In this document: piece after piece, positions 32,528 to 42,036 of the stretch
Numbering within the stretch: position 1 is the stretch's first letter
Layout: every line of letters starts with the position of its first letter
NCBI GenBank assembly: GCA_002348605.1
Contig: DEBQ01000007.1
Location: forward strand, 62,001 to 126,000
DNA: 64,000 bases
Source: Candidatus Saccharibacteria bacterium UBA2952
GTDB taxonomy: Bacteria > Patescibacteriota > Saccharimonadia > Saccharimonadales > Saccharimonadaceae
Direction: 5' to 3'
Translations under genes and position numbers: made by a program
The notes under the pieces: generated by a model
The model's database searches: none
Told to the model about the DNA's origin: nothing
The model's input: the letters and a program-made list of their open reading frames with translations, nothing else

Positions 32528-32639
32528 GTTCGTTCCTTTATGTGACTGTTAGTTACTATACATTATACACTAAATTCGCTTGCGGTTAAGTAGATACTAT
32601 CACAACTTGCTGCACGGTGGTATTATTGGCGTAACCGTT

Positions 32640-34265
32640 ATGAAAAACATAATTAGGTGGAAAACAGCTAAGGGGTTTGCGCTACCGACCGTCATGATTT
32701 CGTCGGTCGTCATGCTTCTTGTGTTGCTTTCTGGATTAGTGTCGACAAGCTCAACTAATACGACACTTAAACAGCAATATTTCAACCGCTTAAATAAGGA
32801 AGCGTTTGCCGCGGGTTATGCACGTGCCCAGGCTTGCCTTAATGCGTACGGCAGTCCTAGTTGGTCTAACGCTTCACCTTTACGTCCCGACTCCACATGT
32901 AGTGGTGGTGCGCAGTGCACTACGGGACCTACCTGTTACGTACTTAGTACCGCAAATCTAAAGACGACATTCACGGTTAACGCTGCAACGTCTAATAGTG
33001 ACGGATCGTACACGATACCGGTAACAAGTGAGGTTCAGCAATTTCGCTCAAGTTCGTCGACTCTCAGTCAAACGTTTCCGTACAATGGATACGCCAAAGC
33101 CACGCCTCTTTACTGGAGCGCAGTTTCAGCCGGGACGAACTTTACCTGTGGTCTGACCCGAAGTACGAATCCGACATACAACAATAGAGTGAAATGCTGG
33201 GGATCGAACAGTACTTATAAATTAGGAAACAAAACTTCTGATAATTCCCTTGTTCCGGTTGATGTAGCCTCGGACGGAGTACTTAAGGGTATGTATATAA
33301 AGAAATTAAGCTCCGGAATGTCGGTGAGTTGTGTGATCGCATCTGATGACAACGCCTATTGCTGGGGTCACAATAGCCAATATGGGCTTGGGGATAATAC
33401 AACTACTGTGCGCACATCCCCTGTCGCAGTATATAGGACTGGGGTATTGAACGGACTGACAATAAAGGACATCGCGGTTGGCTCAAACCATACCCAATGT
33501 GTCGTTGCGTCAGACAATAAAGCATATTGTTGGGGCGAAAACTTATACGGAAGTGTGGGTGATAACACGACGACTCCAAGGGCTGCGCCGGTAGCTGTGA
33601 ATTCTGCAGGTGTTCTTCTGGGTAAGACTATTTCTTCTGTCAGTGCTGGAGTTAGCAGTGCTTGTGCTGTCGATTCGACAGGCAAAGTCTATTGTTGGGG
33701 TAACGGTGTTCTTGGTAACGGGTCGAGTGGAAGCTCTGCAGTTCCAGTGGCTGTTACCTCCACAGGAGCACTTAATGGCAAGGTTGTGACGAGTGTCAGC
33801 ATAGGTAACGGCTTCGCATGCGCACTTGCTACCGATGGCAAAGCGTATTGTTGGGGCGGTAATACTTATGGTCAGCTAGGGACTGGTAATACTACCGCCT
33901 CTTATGTGCCGATAGCAGTCACAGGTTTGAATGGGATAACCTTTACGCAAATTACTGCCGGTAACTTCTGGGCATGTGGGCTTACAACGACCGGTACAGT
34001 TTACTGTTGGGGGCGAGATGGTGAATTGTCAGGTACATATGTTATTAACTCGACCAGCCCACTTGCGATTAACACTAGTGGTGTTTTAGCCGGAAAAACG
34101 ATAACATCTATTTCGGCCGGCTACGAGCAAACATGCGCACTTGATACAGAAGGCAAAAAATATTGTTGGGGCGGAAATTCTTCAGGTGCCTTCGGCAACG
34201 GGGGTACTACAGGATCAATCAACCCAGTGACGACGTTTAATACATGGTTGACATTACAGTATTAA
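32640..34265 (+). CDS. Type IV pilin-like protein fused to a seven-bladed RCC1-type propeller
   Basis: 541 residues. A prepilin-like start AKGFALPT (cleavage after Gly12) leads into a hydrophobic helix, but Glu at +5 is absent (Thr instead). A pilin-like stalk spans to about 165. Seven RCC1-like repeats follow, each with one Cys in a FTCGL/SACAV/FACAL-type strand and one in YCWG: 14 cysteines in regular pairs. Likely a surface tip adhesin or minor pilin stabilised by disulfides. Start ATG 32640, with TATTAT 13 nt upstream; the 32580 frame start would cross the promoter. Confidence 0.85.
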   Translation: MKNIIRWKTAKGFALPTVMISSVVMLLVLLSGLVSTSSTNTTLKQQYFNRLNKEAFAAGYARAQACLNAYGSPSWSNASPLRPDSTCSGGAQCTTGPTCYVLSTANLKTTFTVNAATSNSDGSYTIPVTSEVQQFRSSSSTLSQTFPYNGYAKATPLYWSAVSAGTNFTCGLTRSTNPTYNNRVKCWGSNSTYKLGNKTSDNSLVPVDVASDGVLKGMYIKKLSSGMSVSCVIASDDNAYCWGHNSQYGLGDNTTTVRTSPVAVYRTGVLNGLTIKDIAVGSNHTQCVVASDNKAYCWGENLYGSVGDNTTTPRAAPVAVNSAGVLLGKTISSVSAGVSSACAVDSTGKVYCWGNGVLGNGSSGSSAVPVAVTSTGALNGKVVTSVSIGNGFACALATDGKAYCWGGNTYGQLGTGNTTASYVPIAVTGLNGITFTQITAGNFWACGLTTTGTVYCWGRDGELSGTYVINSTSPLAINTSGVLAGKTITSISAGYEQTCALDTEGKKYCWGGNSSGAFGNGGTTGSINPVTTFNTWLTLQY

Positions 34266-34277
34266 TTCACTGACCAA

Positions 34278-34472
34278 CTACTTACCTGAGCTAAGGTGCC
34301 AGCCATTGCAGTATGGACACTGGTAGGTCTTTAGCACAAGTCTGATATCCATAAGTGAAGCATGCTCTATAGCGTCCAGGGCTTCAGCTTCGGTTTTGAA
34401 CCGCCGTTTGCGCTCACACGGTACGTTAGGTCGGAAGGCCTTATGGCGGACGGACCGGTTATGTCGAGGCAT
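34278..34472 (-). CDS. Small zinc-ribbon-like protein
   Basis: 64 residues, basic. A CPYCNGWHL motif near the C-terminus and Arg-rich N-terminus (MPRHNRSVRHKAFRP). This small family occurs in CPR and phage genomes; function unknown, possibly nucleic-acid binding. The start is supported by GGGAG eight bases before ATG 34472. Confidence 0.6.
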   Translation of the reverse strand: MPRHNRSVRHKAFRPNVPCERKRRFKTEAEALDAIEHASLMDIRLVLKTYQCPYCNGWHLSSGK

Positions 34473-34511
34473 GGCATTCTCCCGCGTTATCTGCTACTAT
34501 ATGTAGTGTAC

Positions 34512-34769
34512 ATGAGAGCGCCTGACGAAACACCCGGCGGCACTCCCAGGCCGCCGAAGACATCGACGGTCGTTTTGTTGCTCGGCACTATCGCTGACAC
34601 GACATGGAGGATGTTCGTACCCACGGTTACTTTCATCCTGCTGGGATTCTGGGCGGATGAAACATGGGGAACGATACCGTGGATGACCGTGCTCGGCATC
34701 ATCGTCGGTACAGGCGTGACAAGTCTTCTCATCAAACGACAACTTGAGGAAGTAAAACGAACCAAATGA
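34512..34769 (+). CDS. AtpI-like small membrane protein at head of atp operon
   Basis: 85 residues with two membrane helices (about 33-48 and 54-70) and a Pro-rich N-terminus. Position directly before atpB and shape fit AtpI/AtpZ-like helper proteins of the F0 sector. TATATG lies 8 nt before ATG 34512. It overlaps atpB by ATGA. Confidence 0.7.
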   Translation: MRAPDETPGGTPRPPKTSTVVLLLGTIADTTWRMFVPTVTFILLGFWADETWGTIPWMTVLGIIVGTGVTSLLIKRQLEEVKRTK

Positions 34770-35584
34770 ACCTGACTAACTTTAGTGCGATCGAAATCCA
34801 CCTGGCTGCACAGGAGGTGTTTAAGGTTGGTAGCTTTTCGGTTACGAACGCGCTGTTTACCGGCGCGATCAGCCTGGTGATTCTTTTGGCCATCTTTGGG
34901 TACGTGACATGGATGTTAAGGCGTGGGCGCTACAACCGCTTCGTCGGATTGGTCCAATGGGCGTTCGAGGGCATGCTGTCACAAATAGAAAGCGTTATTC
35001 CCGAAAAAAAACTCGCTCGCAAAGTGGCTCCACTGGCGCTCACTATATTCTTTTACGTGCTTATTTCGTACTGGATGAGTATTTTACCGGGGCTTGATTC
35101 GATTAAGGTAGGAGAAGCTCCCCTGCTTCGTAGCATCGCAGCGGACCTTAACTTTACGTTCGCTATGGCGATCATCGTACTCGTCGTCGTGCAGTACTTT
35201 GCCTGGAAGGCGCATGGGCCGGTTGGTAACGCAAAGCGTTATCTTCGCAATCCGCTGAAGGATCCGATTGGGTCGTTCGAAGGCATTTTGGAATTCATTG
35301 GCGAGGCGTCGCGCTACTCTGCCCTAAGTTTGCGTCTGTTTGGTAACTGTTTCGCAGGCGAAATTCTGCTACTTATTATTGCCGTCCTAACCAGCTACCT
35401 TTCTATCGCGATGCTTCCGGTGTTCATGGCGTTCGAGCTATTTATTGGATTCATCCAGGCGTACGTGTTCTTTATCTTGACGGTCATCTTTACTAGTCTC
35501 GCAGTCGAGTCGCACGGTGACCACGCCGAATCAACCCACGACCATTCCCCTGCTGATGCTAAATTGGCTCCGCAGCACGAATGA
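34766..35584 (+). CDS. atpB: ATP synthase F0 subunit a
   Basis: 272 residues with five or more membrane helices. The essential Arg is in SLRLFGNCFAGEI, and the last helices contain FIGFIQAYVFFILTVIF. The C-terminal tail is His/Asp-rich (ESHGDHAESTHDHSP), an unusual extension that could bind metal. Forms the proton half-channels against the c ring. Confidence 0.95.
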   Translation: MNLTNFSAIEIHLAAQEVFKVGSFSVTNALFTGAISLVILLAIFGYVTWMLRRGRYNRFVGLVQWAFEGMLSQIESVIPEKKLARKVAPLALTIFFYVLISYWMSILPGLDSIKVGEAPLLRSIAADLNFTFAMAIIVLVVVQYFAWKAHGPVGNAKRYLRNPLKDPIGSFEGILEFIGEASRYSALSLRLFGNCFAGEILLLIIAVLTSYLSIAMLPVFMAFELFIGFIQAYVFFILTVIFTSLAVESHGDHAESTHDHSPADAKLAPQHE

Positions 35585-35616
35585 TATAATTTAAGGTAAT
35601 AACAAGGAGAATATTA

Positions 35617-35829
35617 ATGGAACAATTAGCTTTCGGTCTTACGTACGGTCTGCCTGCACTGGGTGCCGCAATGGGTATCGGATTTATCGGCGCAGGCGCG
35701 CTCGGCGCATTCGGCCGTAACCCTGAGCAATTGGCGAACATCCGTACGCTGATGATTACCGCTATCGTCTTCGCCGACTCTCTGGCTATCATCGGTATCG
35801 TCGTAGCTATCATCGCGAAGTTCATTTAG
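35617..35829 (+). CDS. atpE: ATP synthase F0 subunit c
   Basis: 70 residues, a two-helix hairpin. Gly-rich helix 1 (GAAMGIGFIGAGALGAFG), loop RNPEQ, and helix 2 with the ion-binding carboxylate as Asp in IVFADSLAIIG. Asp and the lack of a Na+ ligand set in helix 1 suggest proton coupling. AAGGAG Shine-Dalgarno. Confidence 0.95.
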   Translation: MEQLAFGLTYGLPALGAAMGIGFIGAGALGAFGRNPEQLANIRTLMITAIVFADSLAIIGIVVAIIAKFI

Positions 35830-35843
35830 GAACCTAAGGTCTA

Positions 35844-36395
35844 ATGATTGACATGACGAAACAACTTCACTACCTGGCTAGTGCCGAGGCGGGCTCGGAC
35901 AACCTGTTCGCAGCGCTCGGTATCGACTGGCAAATGCTCATCTTTCAGATGATTGCTTTCGTCGTGCTCGTGTTGCTGCTGGGTAAGTTCGTCTTCCCTG
36001 TCTTCGTAAAAGCTATTGATGACCGCCAAGCGAAACTCGATGAAGCCGGCAAAGCAGCCGCGAATGCCGAAAAAAAGGCTGAAGAAGCAGAAGCGATGAT
36101 TCAGGATACTTTAAAGAAAGCCCGTACTGAAGCCGCAGATATCGTAAATACGGCTAAGAACGAAGCGACCCAAATGATTGAAAAGGCCGAATCGCAGGCG
36201 AAGAGCCGATCTGAGCGTATCGTCGCCGAAGCGCAAGAAGACATCCAAAAGGACGTCCTGGCAGCCCGTAAGACGCTTGAAAAAGACACGATAAGCCTGG
36301 TTAAAAAGGCCGCCGGCTTAGCAGTGGCAGGAATCGCCGACGAAAAGCTCGACACTGAACTCGTCAAAAAGTCGGTTGAAGGAGCCAAGCGCTAA
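35844..36395 (+). CDS. atpF: ATP synthase F0 subunit b
   Basis: 183 residues. One membrane helix (about 32-53, MLIFQMIAFVVLVLLLGKFVF) then a long Ala/Lys/Glu-rich helix forming the peripheral stalk dimer. Start ATG 35844, 14 bp after atpE; an ATG at 35853 is also possible. Confidence 0.94.
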   Translation: MIDMTKQLHYLASAEAGSDNLFAALGIDWQMLIFQMIAFVVLVLLLGKFVFPVFVKAIDDRQAKLDEAGKAAANAEKKAEEAEAMIQDTLKKARTEAADIVNTAKNEATQMIEKAESQAKSRSERIVAEAQEDIQKDVLAARKTLEKDTISLVKKAAGLAVAGIADEKLDTELVKKSVEGAKR

Positions 36396-36396
36396 C

Positions 36397-36780
36397 ATGG
36401 CTTTGTCACGTCGTAAACTAGCTGACCAAGCAGCGCGTCGTATCGCGGCCGGTGAATCAAAGACCGTTGTTCTGAAGGAACTGGCGGCTTACTTGATTGA
36501 CACCGGTCGTAAGAGTGAAGCCGGCCTGCTAGTACGCGACATTGAAACGGCACTGGTGGCCCGCGGAATCGTGGTCGGTACGGTCGTATCGGCCCGCCCT
36601 CTAACGGCAGAGGCAAAAAAATCGATCGACTCGTTCGTCAAGCATCACTACGCCGACGTAAAGTCTGTGGTGTTACGCGAACGGGTGGATGAATCGGTCA
36701 TCGGTGGCGTACGGCTTGAGCTAGCCGACAGGCAACTCGACGTGACCGTAGCGAACAAATTAGACAAATTGATGGTGTAG
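36397..36780 (+). CDS. atpH: ATP synthase F1 subunit delta, short form
   Basis: 127 residues against about 175-180 in most bacteria. The C-terminal half is recognisable (ADVKSVVLRERVDESVIGGVRLELADRQLDVTV) but the six-helix N-terminal domain is reduced. It joins the b stalk to the top of F1. The start 1 nt after atpF stop fits translational coupling. Confidence 0.88.
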   Translation: MALSRRKLADQAARRIAAGESKTVVLKELAAYLIDTGRKSEAGLLVRDIETALVARGIVVGTVVSARPLTAEAKKSIDSFVKHHYADVKSVVLRERVDESVIGGVRLELADRQLDVTVANKLDKLMV

Positions 36781-36795
36781 TAGGAGTTAACGAAC

Positions 36796-38331
36796 ATGGC
36801 AGAATTACAAGTTGCAGAATTATCAAAAGACCTTCAGGCAGCAATTGCCGGTCTTGAAAAGACAGAAGGTCTGAAAGACGCCGGAGTTGTCATCCGTGTC
36901 GGTGACGGCGTGGCTTGGGTGCATGGTCTAAAGCAGGCCGGTTACAGTGAAGTGCTTGAAATTGACACCAAGGCTGGTGTGGTCGAAGCATTCGCGTTGA
37001 ACCTGATGGAAGACGAAATTGGTGCCGTTATTCTTGGTGACGACAGCAAGGTCGCTGCTGGCGACACAGTACGCCTGAAGGGTACGATTCTAGAAGTACC
37101 GGTCGGCGAAGAACTGCTGGGCCGTGTAGTCGACCCGCTTGGACGTCCGCTTGATGGTGGTCCAGTCATTAAGGCAAAGCACTCTAACCCAATCGAGCGT
37201 GAAGCAATCGGCGTAATGGGCCGCAAGCACGTGCACGAGCCTATGATGACCGGTATTGTCGCTATTGACGCCATGTTCCCTATCGGCCGTGGGCAGCGAG
37301 AACTTATTATTGGTGACCGCCAAACTGGTAAAACTGCCATTGCCGTTGACACCATGATCAACCAAGCCCGCGAAAAGACAGGCGTGATTAATATTTACGT
37401 TGCTGTCGGTCAGAAGCTTTCGAAGATCGCAGGATTAGTCGAGCGCCTGAAGCAAGAAGGTGTGATGGAACAAACCATTGTCGTCGCGACCGGACCATCC
37501 GACCCTGCTTCCCTGCTGTACCTGGCACCATATGCCGGTACTGCTATGGGTGAATACTTCCGCGACAAGGGCGGCCACGCTCTCATGATTTACGATGACC
37601 TTACCAAGCACGCCGTCGCTTACCGCCAAATGTCACTGCTGCTCCGCCGTCCACCAGGACGCGAAGCCTTCCCTGGCGACGTCTTCTACCTGCACTCACG
37701 CCTACTCGAACGCTCGGCTAAGCTGTCCGACGAACTTGGCGCCGGTTCACTCACCGCGCTTCCTATTATCGAAACGCAGGCTGGTGACATTTCGGCTTAT
37801 ATTCCGACAAATGTCATTTCAATCACCGACGGTCAGATTTTCATGGAAACCGACCTGTTCTACCAGGGTATCCGGCCGGCAATCTCGGCAGGTCTATCCG
37901 TCAGCCGTGTTGGTGGTGACGCCCAGACTAAGGCGGTCAAGAGCGTGTCGGGCCACTTGAAGCTCGGTCTTTCGCAGTTCCGCGAACTTGCTAGCTTCGC
38001 TCAGTTCGGTAGCGATCTGGATGCTGACACAAAGTCGCAGATTGAACGCGGACAGCGTTTGACCGAACTTCTGAAGCAGCCGCAGTACCAGCCGATGAGT
38101 ATTTGGGAACAAGTTGCAAGCGTGTTCGCCGTATCGGAAGGTCTATTCGACGGTGTGCCGGCCGACAAGATTAAAGACGCCCAGGCAGCTCTGCTTACCA
38201 AACTATGGACTGACCATAAAGCTGAAATGCGCGAACTGAACAAGGGCGCCGAAAAAGTCGAGAAAGACACAGCCATCGGCAAAATTATCACTAAAGCTGC
38301 CAAAGCCGCAGCCAAGGGATTCGAGGGGTAA
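36796..38331 (+). CDS. atpA: ATP synthase F1 subunit alpha
   Basis: 511 residues, full length. Walker A GDRQTGKTA, LSVSRVGGDAQ (alpha signature with the Arg finger region), and SERSAKLSDE-type text seen as LLERSAKLSD. Regulatory, non-catalytic nucleotide-binding subunit. Confidence 0.98.
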   Translation: MAELQVAELSKDLQAAIAGLEKTEGLKDAGVVIRVGDGVAWVHGLKQAGYSEVLEIDTKAGVVEAFALNLMEDEIGAVILGDDSKVAAGDTVRLKGTILEVPVGEELLGRVVDPLGRPLDGGPVIKAKHSNPIEREAIGVMGRKHVHEPMMTGIVAIDAMFPIGRGQRELIIGDRQTGKTAIAVDTMINQAREKTGVINIYVAVGQKLSKIAGLVERLKQEGVMEQTIVVATGPSDPASLLYLAPYAGTAMGEYFRDKGGHALMIYDDLTKHAVAYRQMSLLLRRPPGREAFPGDVFYLHSRLLERSAKLSDELGAGSLTALPIIETQAGDISAYIPTNVISITDGQIFMETDLFYQGIRPAISAGLSVSRVGGDAQTKAVKSVSGHLKLGLSQFRELASFAQFGSDLDADTKSQIERGQRLTELLKQPQYQPMSIWEQVASVFAVSEGLFDGVPADKIKDAQAALLTKLWTDHKAEMRELNKGAEKVEKDTAIGKIITKAAKAAAKGFEG

Positions 38332-38335
38332 TTAA

Positions 38336-39205
38336 GTGGCTTCTCAGCGACAGCTGAAATCGCGAATCCGCTCGGTAAAAAACACCAAGCAGATTACGAA
38401 AGCCATGCAAATGGTGGCGGCTTCAAAGATGCGCCGCGCTCAAGACGCGACCAAAGCAACAGCAGCCTATACTAAGACTGCTCGTGAAATCCTGGCCGAC
38501 CTTGCCAAGCAAGGTGAAACTAAGAATCACCCGCTGTTTGAGAAGCGTGACGTCAAGAACCGTTTACTTATCGTAGTGGCGAGTGACAAAGGCCTGGCTG
38601 GTGCGTACAACTCAAACGTTGCCAAACAATATCTTCGCGAGCTAATGGTCGACGACCAAGCCGGCATAAAGACCAAGACAATCGCTATTGGTCGTAAGGT
38701 TACTGGCTTTGTGACACGCTTAAAAAGCGCCGAGCTTGTCGGTGCGTACGAAGACCTACCCGACACTCTTGAGGGACATGAACTGCGGCCGGCGCTCGAT
38801 ACTGCATTTAAGCTATTCCAGGCTGGCGATATCGACGCAGTTGACATGGTTTACACGGAATTCGTGTCGTCGGTTAGTCAGGTTGTTACGACCGAGCGCT
38901 TGCTTCCCGCCGGTGATACTGATACCGAACTGGAAGAAAAAGCGATTTCTCAGGCAATTTTTGAACCTGACGCCGAGACGGTACTCGCAAGTGTCGTCTA
39001 CCGCTTGCTGAATGCCCAACTATTCCAAGCGTACTTGGACGGACGGGCGTCGGAACACAGTATGCGCATGCTGGCTATGAAGAATGCGACCGACAACGCC
39101 AGCGACCTAATAGACGACCTAACGCTCGCTATGAACAAAGCCCGCCAGGCGTCGATTACCCAAGAACTGGCCGAAATCAGTGGCGGCGCGGAGGCAATGA
39201 AGTAA
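38336..39205 (+). CDS. atpG: ATP synthase F1 subunit gamma
   Basis: 289 residues. N-terminal helix RQLKSRIRSVKNTKQITKAMQMVAASKMRRAQ and C-terminal helix MRMLAMKNATDNASDLIDDLTLAMNKARQASITQELAEI are the rotor coiled coil. Start codon GTG, 4 bp after atpA. Confidence 0.97.
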   Translation: MASQRQLKSRIRSVKNTKQITKAMQMVAASKMRRAQDATKATAAYTKTAREILADLAKQGETKNHPLFEKRDVKNRLLIVVASDKGLAGAYNSNVAKQYLRELMVDDQAGIKTKTIAIGRKVTGFVTRLKSAELVGAYEDLPDTLEGHELRPALDTAFKLFQAGDIDAVDMVYTEFVSSVSQVVTTERLLPAGDTDTELEEKAISQAIFEPDAETVLASVVYRLLNAQLFQAYLDGRASEHSMRMLAMKNATDNASDLIDDLTLAMNKARQASITQELAEISGGAEAMK

Positions 39206-39222
39206 TGAAGGAGACAAAATTG

Positions 39223-40596
39223 ATGAGTAAAGACACAGGAACAATCACCCAGGTTGTGGGCGTCGTGGTCGACGTAGAGTTCGGCGACAAGGCATTGCCG
39301 GCCATTTATGATGCCCTAACGACCAAGCTAAACGACCGCACGATCACATTCGAGGTCGCCCAGCACCTTGACGAGCGCACCGTACGTGCTATCGCGCTGC
39401 AAAGCACTGATGGTCTGAAGCGCGGCGACGTAGTCGAATCAACCGGCGCGGCTATTAGTGTACCGGTCGGCGACGCGACCCAAGGCCGCATGTTCAACGT
39501 CGTCGGCGAGCCTATTGACGGTCAGCCTGCACCTAAGGGTAAAACTGCGCCGATTCACCGTGAACCACCAGCACTTTCAGAGCAGTCGAACAAAACTGAG
39601 ATCTTGGAAACAGGAATCAAGGTCATCGACCTTCTTGCGCCAATTGCCAAGGGTGGTAAGGTTGGTTTGTTCGGTGGTGCTGGTGTTGGTAAGACTGTGC
39701 TGATTCAAGAGCTCATTAACAACATTGCCAAATTCCACAGCGGTAACTCTGTCTTCGCAGGTGTCGGTGAACGTACCCGTGAAGGTAACGACCTTTACCA
39801 CGAAATGAAAGATGCCGGCGTGCTCGACAAGACCAGTCTTGTCTTCGGTCAGATGAACGAACCCCCAGGAGCCCGTCTACGTGTCGCCCTGACCGGTCTT
39901 GCTATGGCCGAAACCTTCCGTGATGAAGGAAAGGATGTACTGCTGTTTGTCGACAATATTTTCCGATTCACGCAGGCGGGTGCCGAAGTGTCTGCCCTTT
40001 TGGGTCGTCTACCTTCTGCCGTTGGTTACCAGCCAAACCTGCAGCAAGAAATGGGTGCGCTCCAAGAACGTATTACGAGTACCAAGAAGGGCTCGATTAC
40101 GTCAGTCCAGGCCGTCTACGTTCCTGCCGACGACCTCACCGACCCTGCTCCAGCAACGACGTTCGCTCACCTTGACTCGACGATTTCGTTGAACCGTGCC
40201 CTGACCGAAATCGGTATCTATCCTGCCGTTGACCCACTAGATTCAAGCTCAACCATTCTTGACCCAGAAGTCGTTGGCGAGACGCACTATAGCGTTGCCC
40301 GTGAAGCACAGCGAGTACTGCAGCAGTACAAAGACCTCCAGGATATCATCGCTATCCTTGGTATGGACGAACTGTCTGACGAACAAAAGAAGGTCGTTAA
40401 CCGCGCCCGCCGACTGCAGCGTTTCTTGGCGCAACCGTTCTTCGTGGCGACGCAGTTTACGGGTAACGACGGTGTGTACATTAAAGTAGAAGACACCGTC
40501 AAAGACGTTCAGGACATCCTAGCTGGCAAATACGACGACAAGCCAGAAAGCTGGTTCTACATGGCGCCTGGTCCGCTGTCAGAAAAGAAGGACTAA
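39223..40596 (+). CDS. atpD: ATP synthase F1 subunit beta
   Basis: 457 residues. Walker A GGAGVGKTV, catalytic Glu in GVGERTREGNDLY, Walker B VLLFVDNIFRF and the Arg finger partner segment ALLGRLPSAVGYQP. Start ATG 39223 because AAGGAG lies 8-9 nt ahead; the ATG at 39205 would place that Shine-Dalgarno inside the gene. Confidence 0.98.
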   Translation: MSKDTGTITQVVGVVVDVEFGDKALPAIYDALTTKLNDRTITFEVAQHLDERTVRAIALQSTDGLKRGDVVESTGAAISVPVGDATQGRMFNVVGEPIDGQPAPKGKTAPIHREPPALSEQSNKTEILETGIKVIDLLAPIAKGGKVGLFGGAGVGKTVLIQELINNIAKFHSGNSVFAGVGERTREGNDLYHEMKDAGVLDKTSLVFGQMNEPPGARLRVALTGLAMAETFRDEGKDVLLFVDNIFRFTQAGAEVSALLGRLPSAVGYQPNLQQEMGALQERITSTKKGSITSVQAVYVPADDLTDPAPATTFAHLDSTISLNRALTEIGIYPAVDPLDSSSTILDPEVVGETHYSVAREAQRVLQQYKDLQDIIAILGMDELSDEQKKVVNRARRLQRFLAQPFFVATQFTGNDGVYIKVEDTVKDVQDILAGKYDDKPESWFYMAPGPLSEKKD

Positions 40597-40607
40597 GGGG
40601 CTAGTTC

Positions 40608-41030
40608 ATGAAGCTTGAACTGGTAACATTAGCTGGCATAAAAGTAGACGCAGACGTCTACGAAGTCATGCTACCGACTGCTGCCGGACCGATTGCGGTG
40701 TTTCCAGGTCACGAACCGCTGGTCTCTGTTGCAGTTCCCGGCGCAATTGCTGTCCGGTTCAAAAAAGGCGACCCTGAAAGCGAGCTGGAATATTACGCAG
40801 TTTCCGGTGGGGTGATTGAAGTAACTCAGTCGCTCGTCAGGGTGCTAGTCGACGAAGCCGACCACGGCGATGATATTGTTGAAGCCGAAAGCCGCGCCGC
40901 GCTTGAAAAAGCTCTCAAGCTAAAAGAAACCGCCAAAGACGCGGTTGAGCTTGAGAAAGCAACTGAGCTGATTGACCGACACCAAGTACGCCTGAATGTT
41001 GCCGGCCTTCGCCGCCGACATCGCCGATAG
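40608..41030 (+). CDS. atpC: ATP synthase F1 subunit epsilon
   Basis: 140 residues: a beta-sandwich domain (GPIAVFPGHEPLVSVAVPG, VSGGVIEVTQSLVRVLVDEA) and a C-terminal helical hairpin. Last gene of the atp operon; a terminator follows. Confidence 0.95.
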   Translation: MKLELVTLAGIKVDADVYEVMLPTAAGPIAVFPGHEPLVSVAVPGAIAVRFKKGDPESELEYYAVSGGVIEVTQSLVRVLVDEADHGDDIVEAESRAALEKALKLKETAKDAVELEKATELIDRHQVRLNVAGLRRRHRR

Positions 41031-41042
41031 TTGAGTCGCTAA

Positions 41043-41984
41043 CTATGCAAGAATCGCACGGACTTCGTCCGTGCTTTTTGCGTGCATAAGTTTATCGCGT
41101 AGTTCAGCGGCACCGTCGAAATCACGAACATAGATTTTGAAGAATCGCTTAAGCGGATCAAACTTGCGTGGGTGCTCGAGAGTGTCCCATTTATCGTGAA
41201 GGTCGAGCTGTAGCTTCAATAAGCCTAATAGTTCGTCACGGGTATGAACCTGCGGCGCTTTTTCAAAGACGAATGGGTTCTTGAACACCCCGCGGCCAAT
41301 CATGACGCCGTCGATACCGGTTTCTTGTGCTATTCTTTCTCCGTCTTCACGTGTATCAATGTCACCGTTAATGGTAAGTAGCGTATCAGGTGCAATTTTA
41401 TCACGCAACGCTTTTATGGCTGGAATGAGTTCGTGGTGTGCCGGTACTTTACTCATTTCTTTTTTTGTACGCAAATGAATCGTAAGATTCACGATGTCTT
41501 GACGCAGTAAGTGTTCAAGCCACGCCGGCCATTCGTCTACTCGGCTGTAGCCAAGTCGCGTTTTTACGCTAACTGGAAGCCCACTGCTTTTGGCGGCGGC
41601 GATCATTTCAGCGGCGAGCTCAGGTGTTCGGATCATGCCGGCACCCCCACCACTTTTAACCGCCGAGCTATCCGGGCAGCCCATATTAATGTCGATGCCG
41701 TCGAATCCGAGGGTTTTGCAGTGGGTCGCGAGCATCGCCATGGCATCGGGCTTACTGCCCCATAGCTGTGCAATGATTGGGCCTTCGGAATTGGTTTTGA
41801 TGAGCCGTCCACCAATAGCTTTATCTCCTGCTGCTGCCCATCCTGTCGCGTTGGTAAACTCAGAAAAATAAAGGTCCGGAGCAGCGGCTTTCGCAATAAC
41901 CTGTCGGAATACAACGTCGGTCACAGCCTCCATAGGGGCTAAAATAAAGAACGGTTTCGGTAGGTCGTGCCAGATATTTTTCAT
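41043..41984 (-). CDS. tRNA-dihydrouridine synthase
   Basis: 313 residues, TIM barrel flavoenzyme. LAPMEAVTDVVFR at the start, DINMGCPDSSAVKSGGGAG with the catalytic Cys, PVSVKTRLGY, NGDIDTREDGERI and GVMIGRG for FMN phosphate. Reduces uridines in tRNA. Subfamily not assigned. The atp terminator lies inside its 3' end. Confidence 0.93.
   Translation of the reverse strand: MKNIWHDLPKPFFILAPMEAVTDVVFRQVIAKAAAPDLYFSEFTNATGWAAAGDKAIGGRLIKTNSEGPIIAQLWGSKPDAMAMLATHCKTLGFDGIDINMGCPDSSAVKSGGGAGMIRTPELAAEMIAAAKSSGLPVSVKTRLGYSRVDEWPAWLEHLLRQDIVNLTIHLRTKKEMSKVPAHHELIPAIKALRDKIAPDTLLTINGDIDTREDGERIAQETGIDGVMIGRGVFKNPFVFEKAPQVHTRDELLGLLKLQLDLHDKWDTLEHPRKFDPLKRFFKIYVRDFDGAAELRDKLMHAKSTDEVRAILA
41056..41079 (+). 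terminator. Terminator of the atp operon
   Basis: GCACGGAC-TTC-GTCCGTGC followed by TTTTT on plus, lying within the last codons of the convergent dus gene. Confidence 0.85.
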
Positions 41985-42036
41985 GCTTTATATTTCATCT
42001 TACGTCTTACACTGGACACGAATGCTTCATGTCGAA

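Noticed and set aside
36376..36780. Longer AtpH start at 36376
   Set aside because: It overlaps the atpF 3' end and adds only seven unrelated residues; ATG 36397 fits the coupled start.
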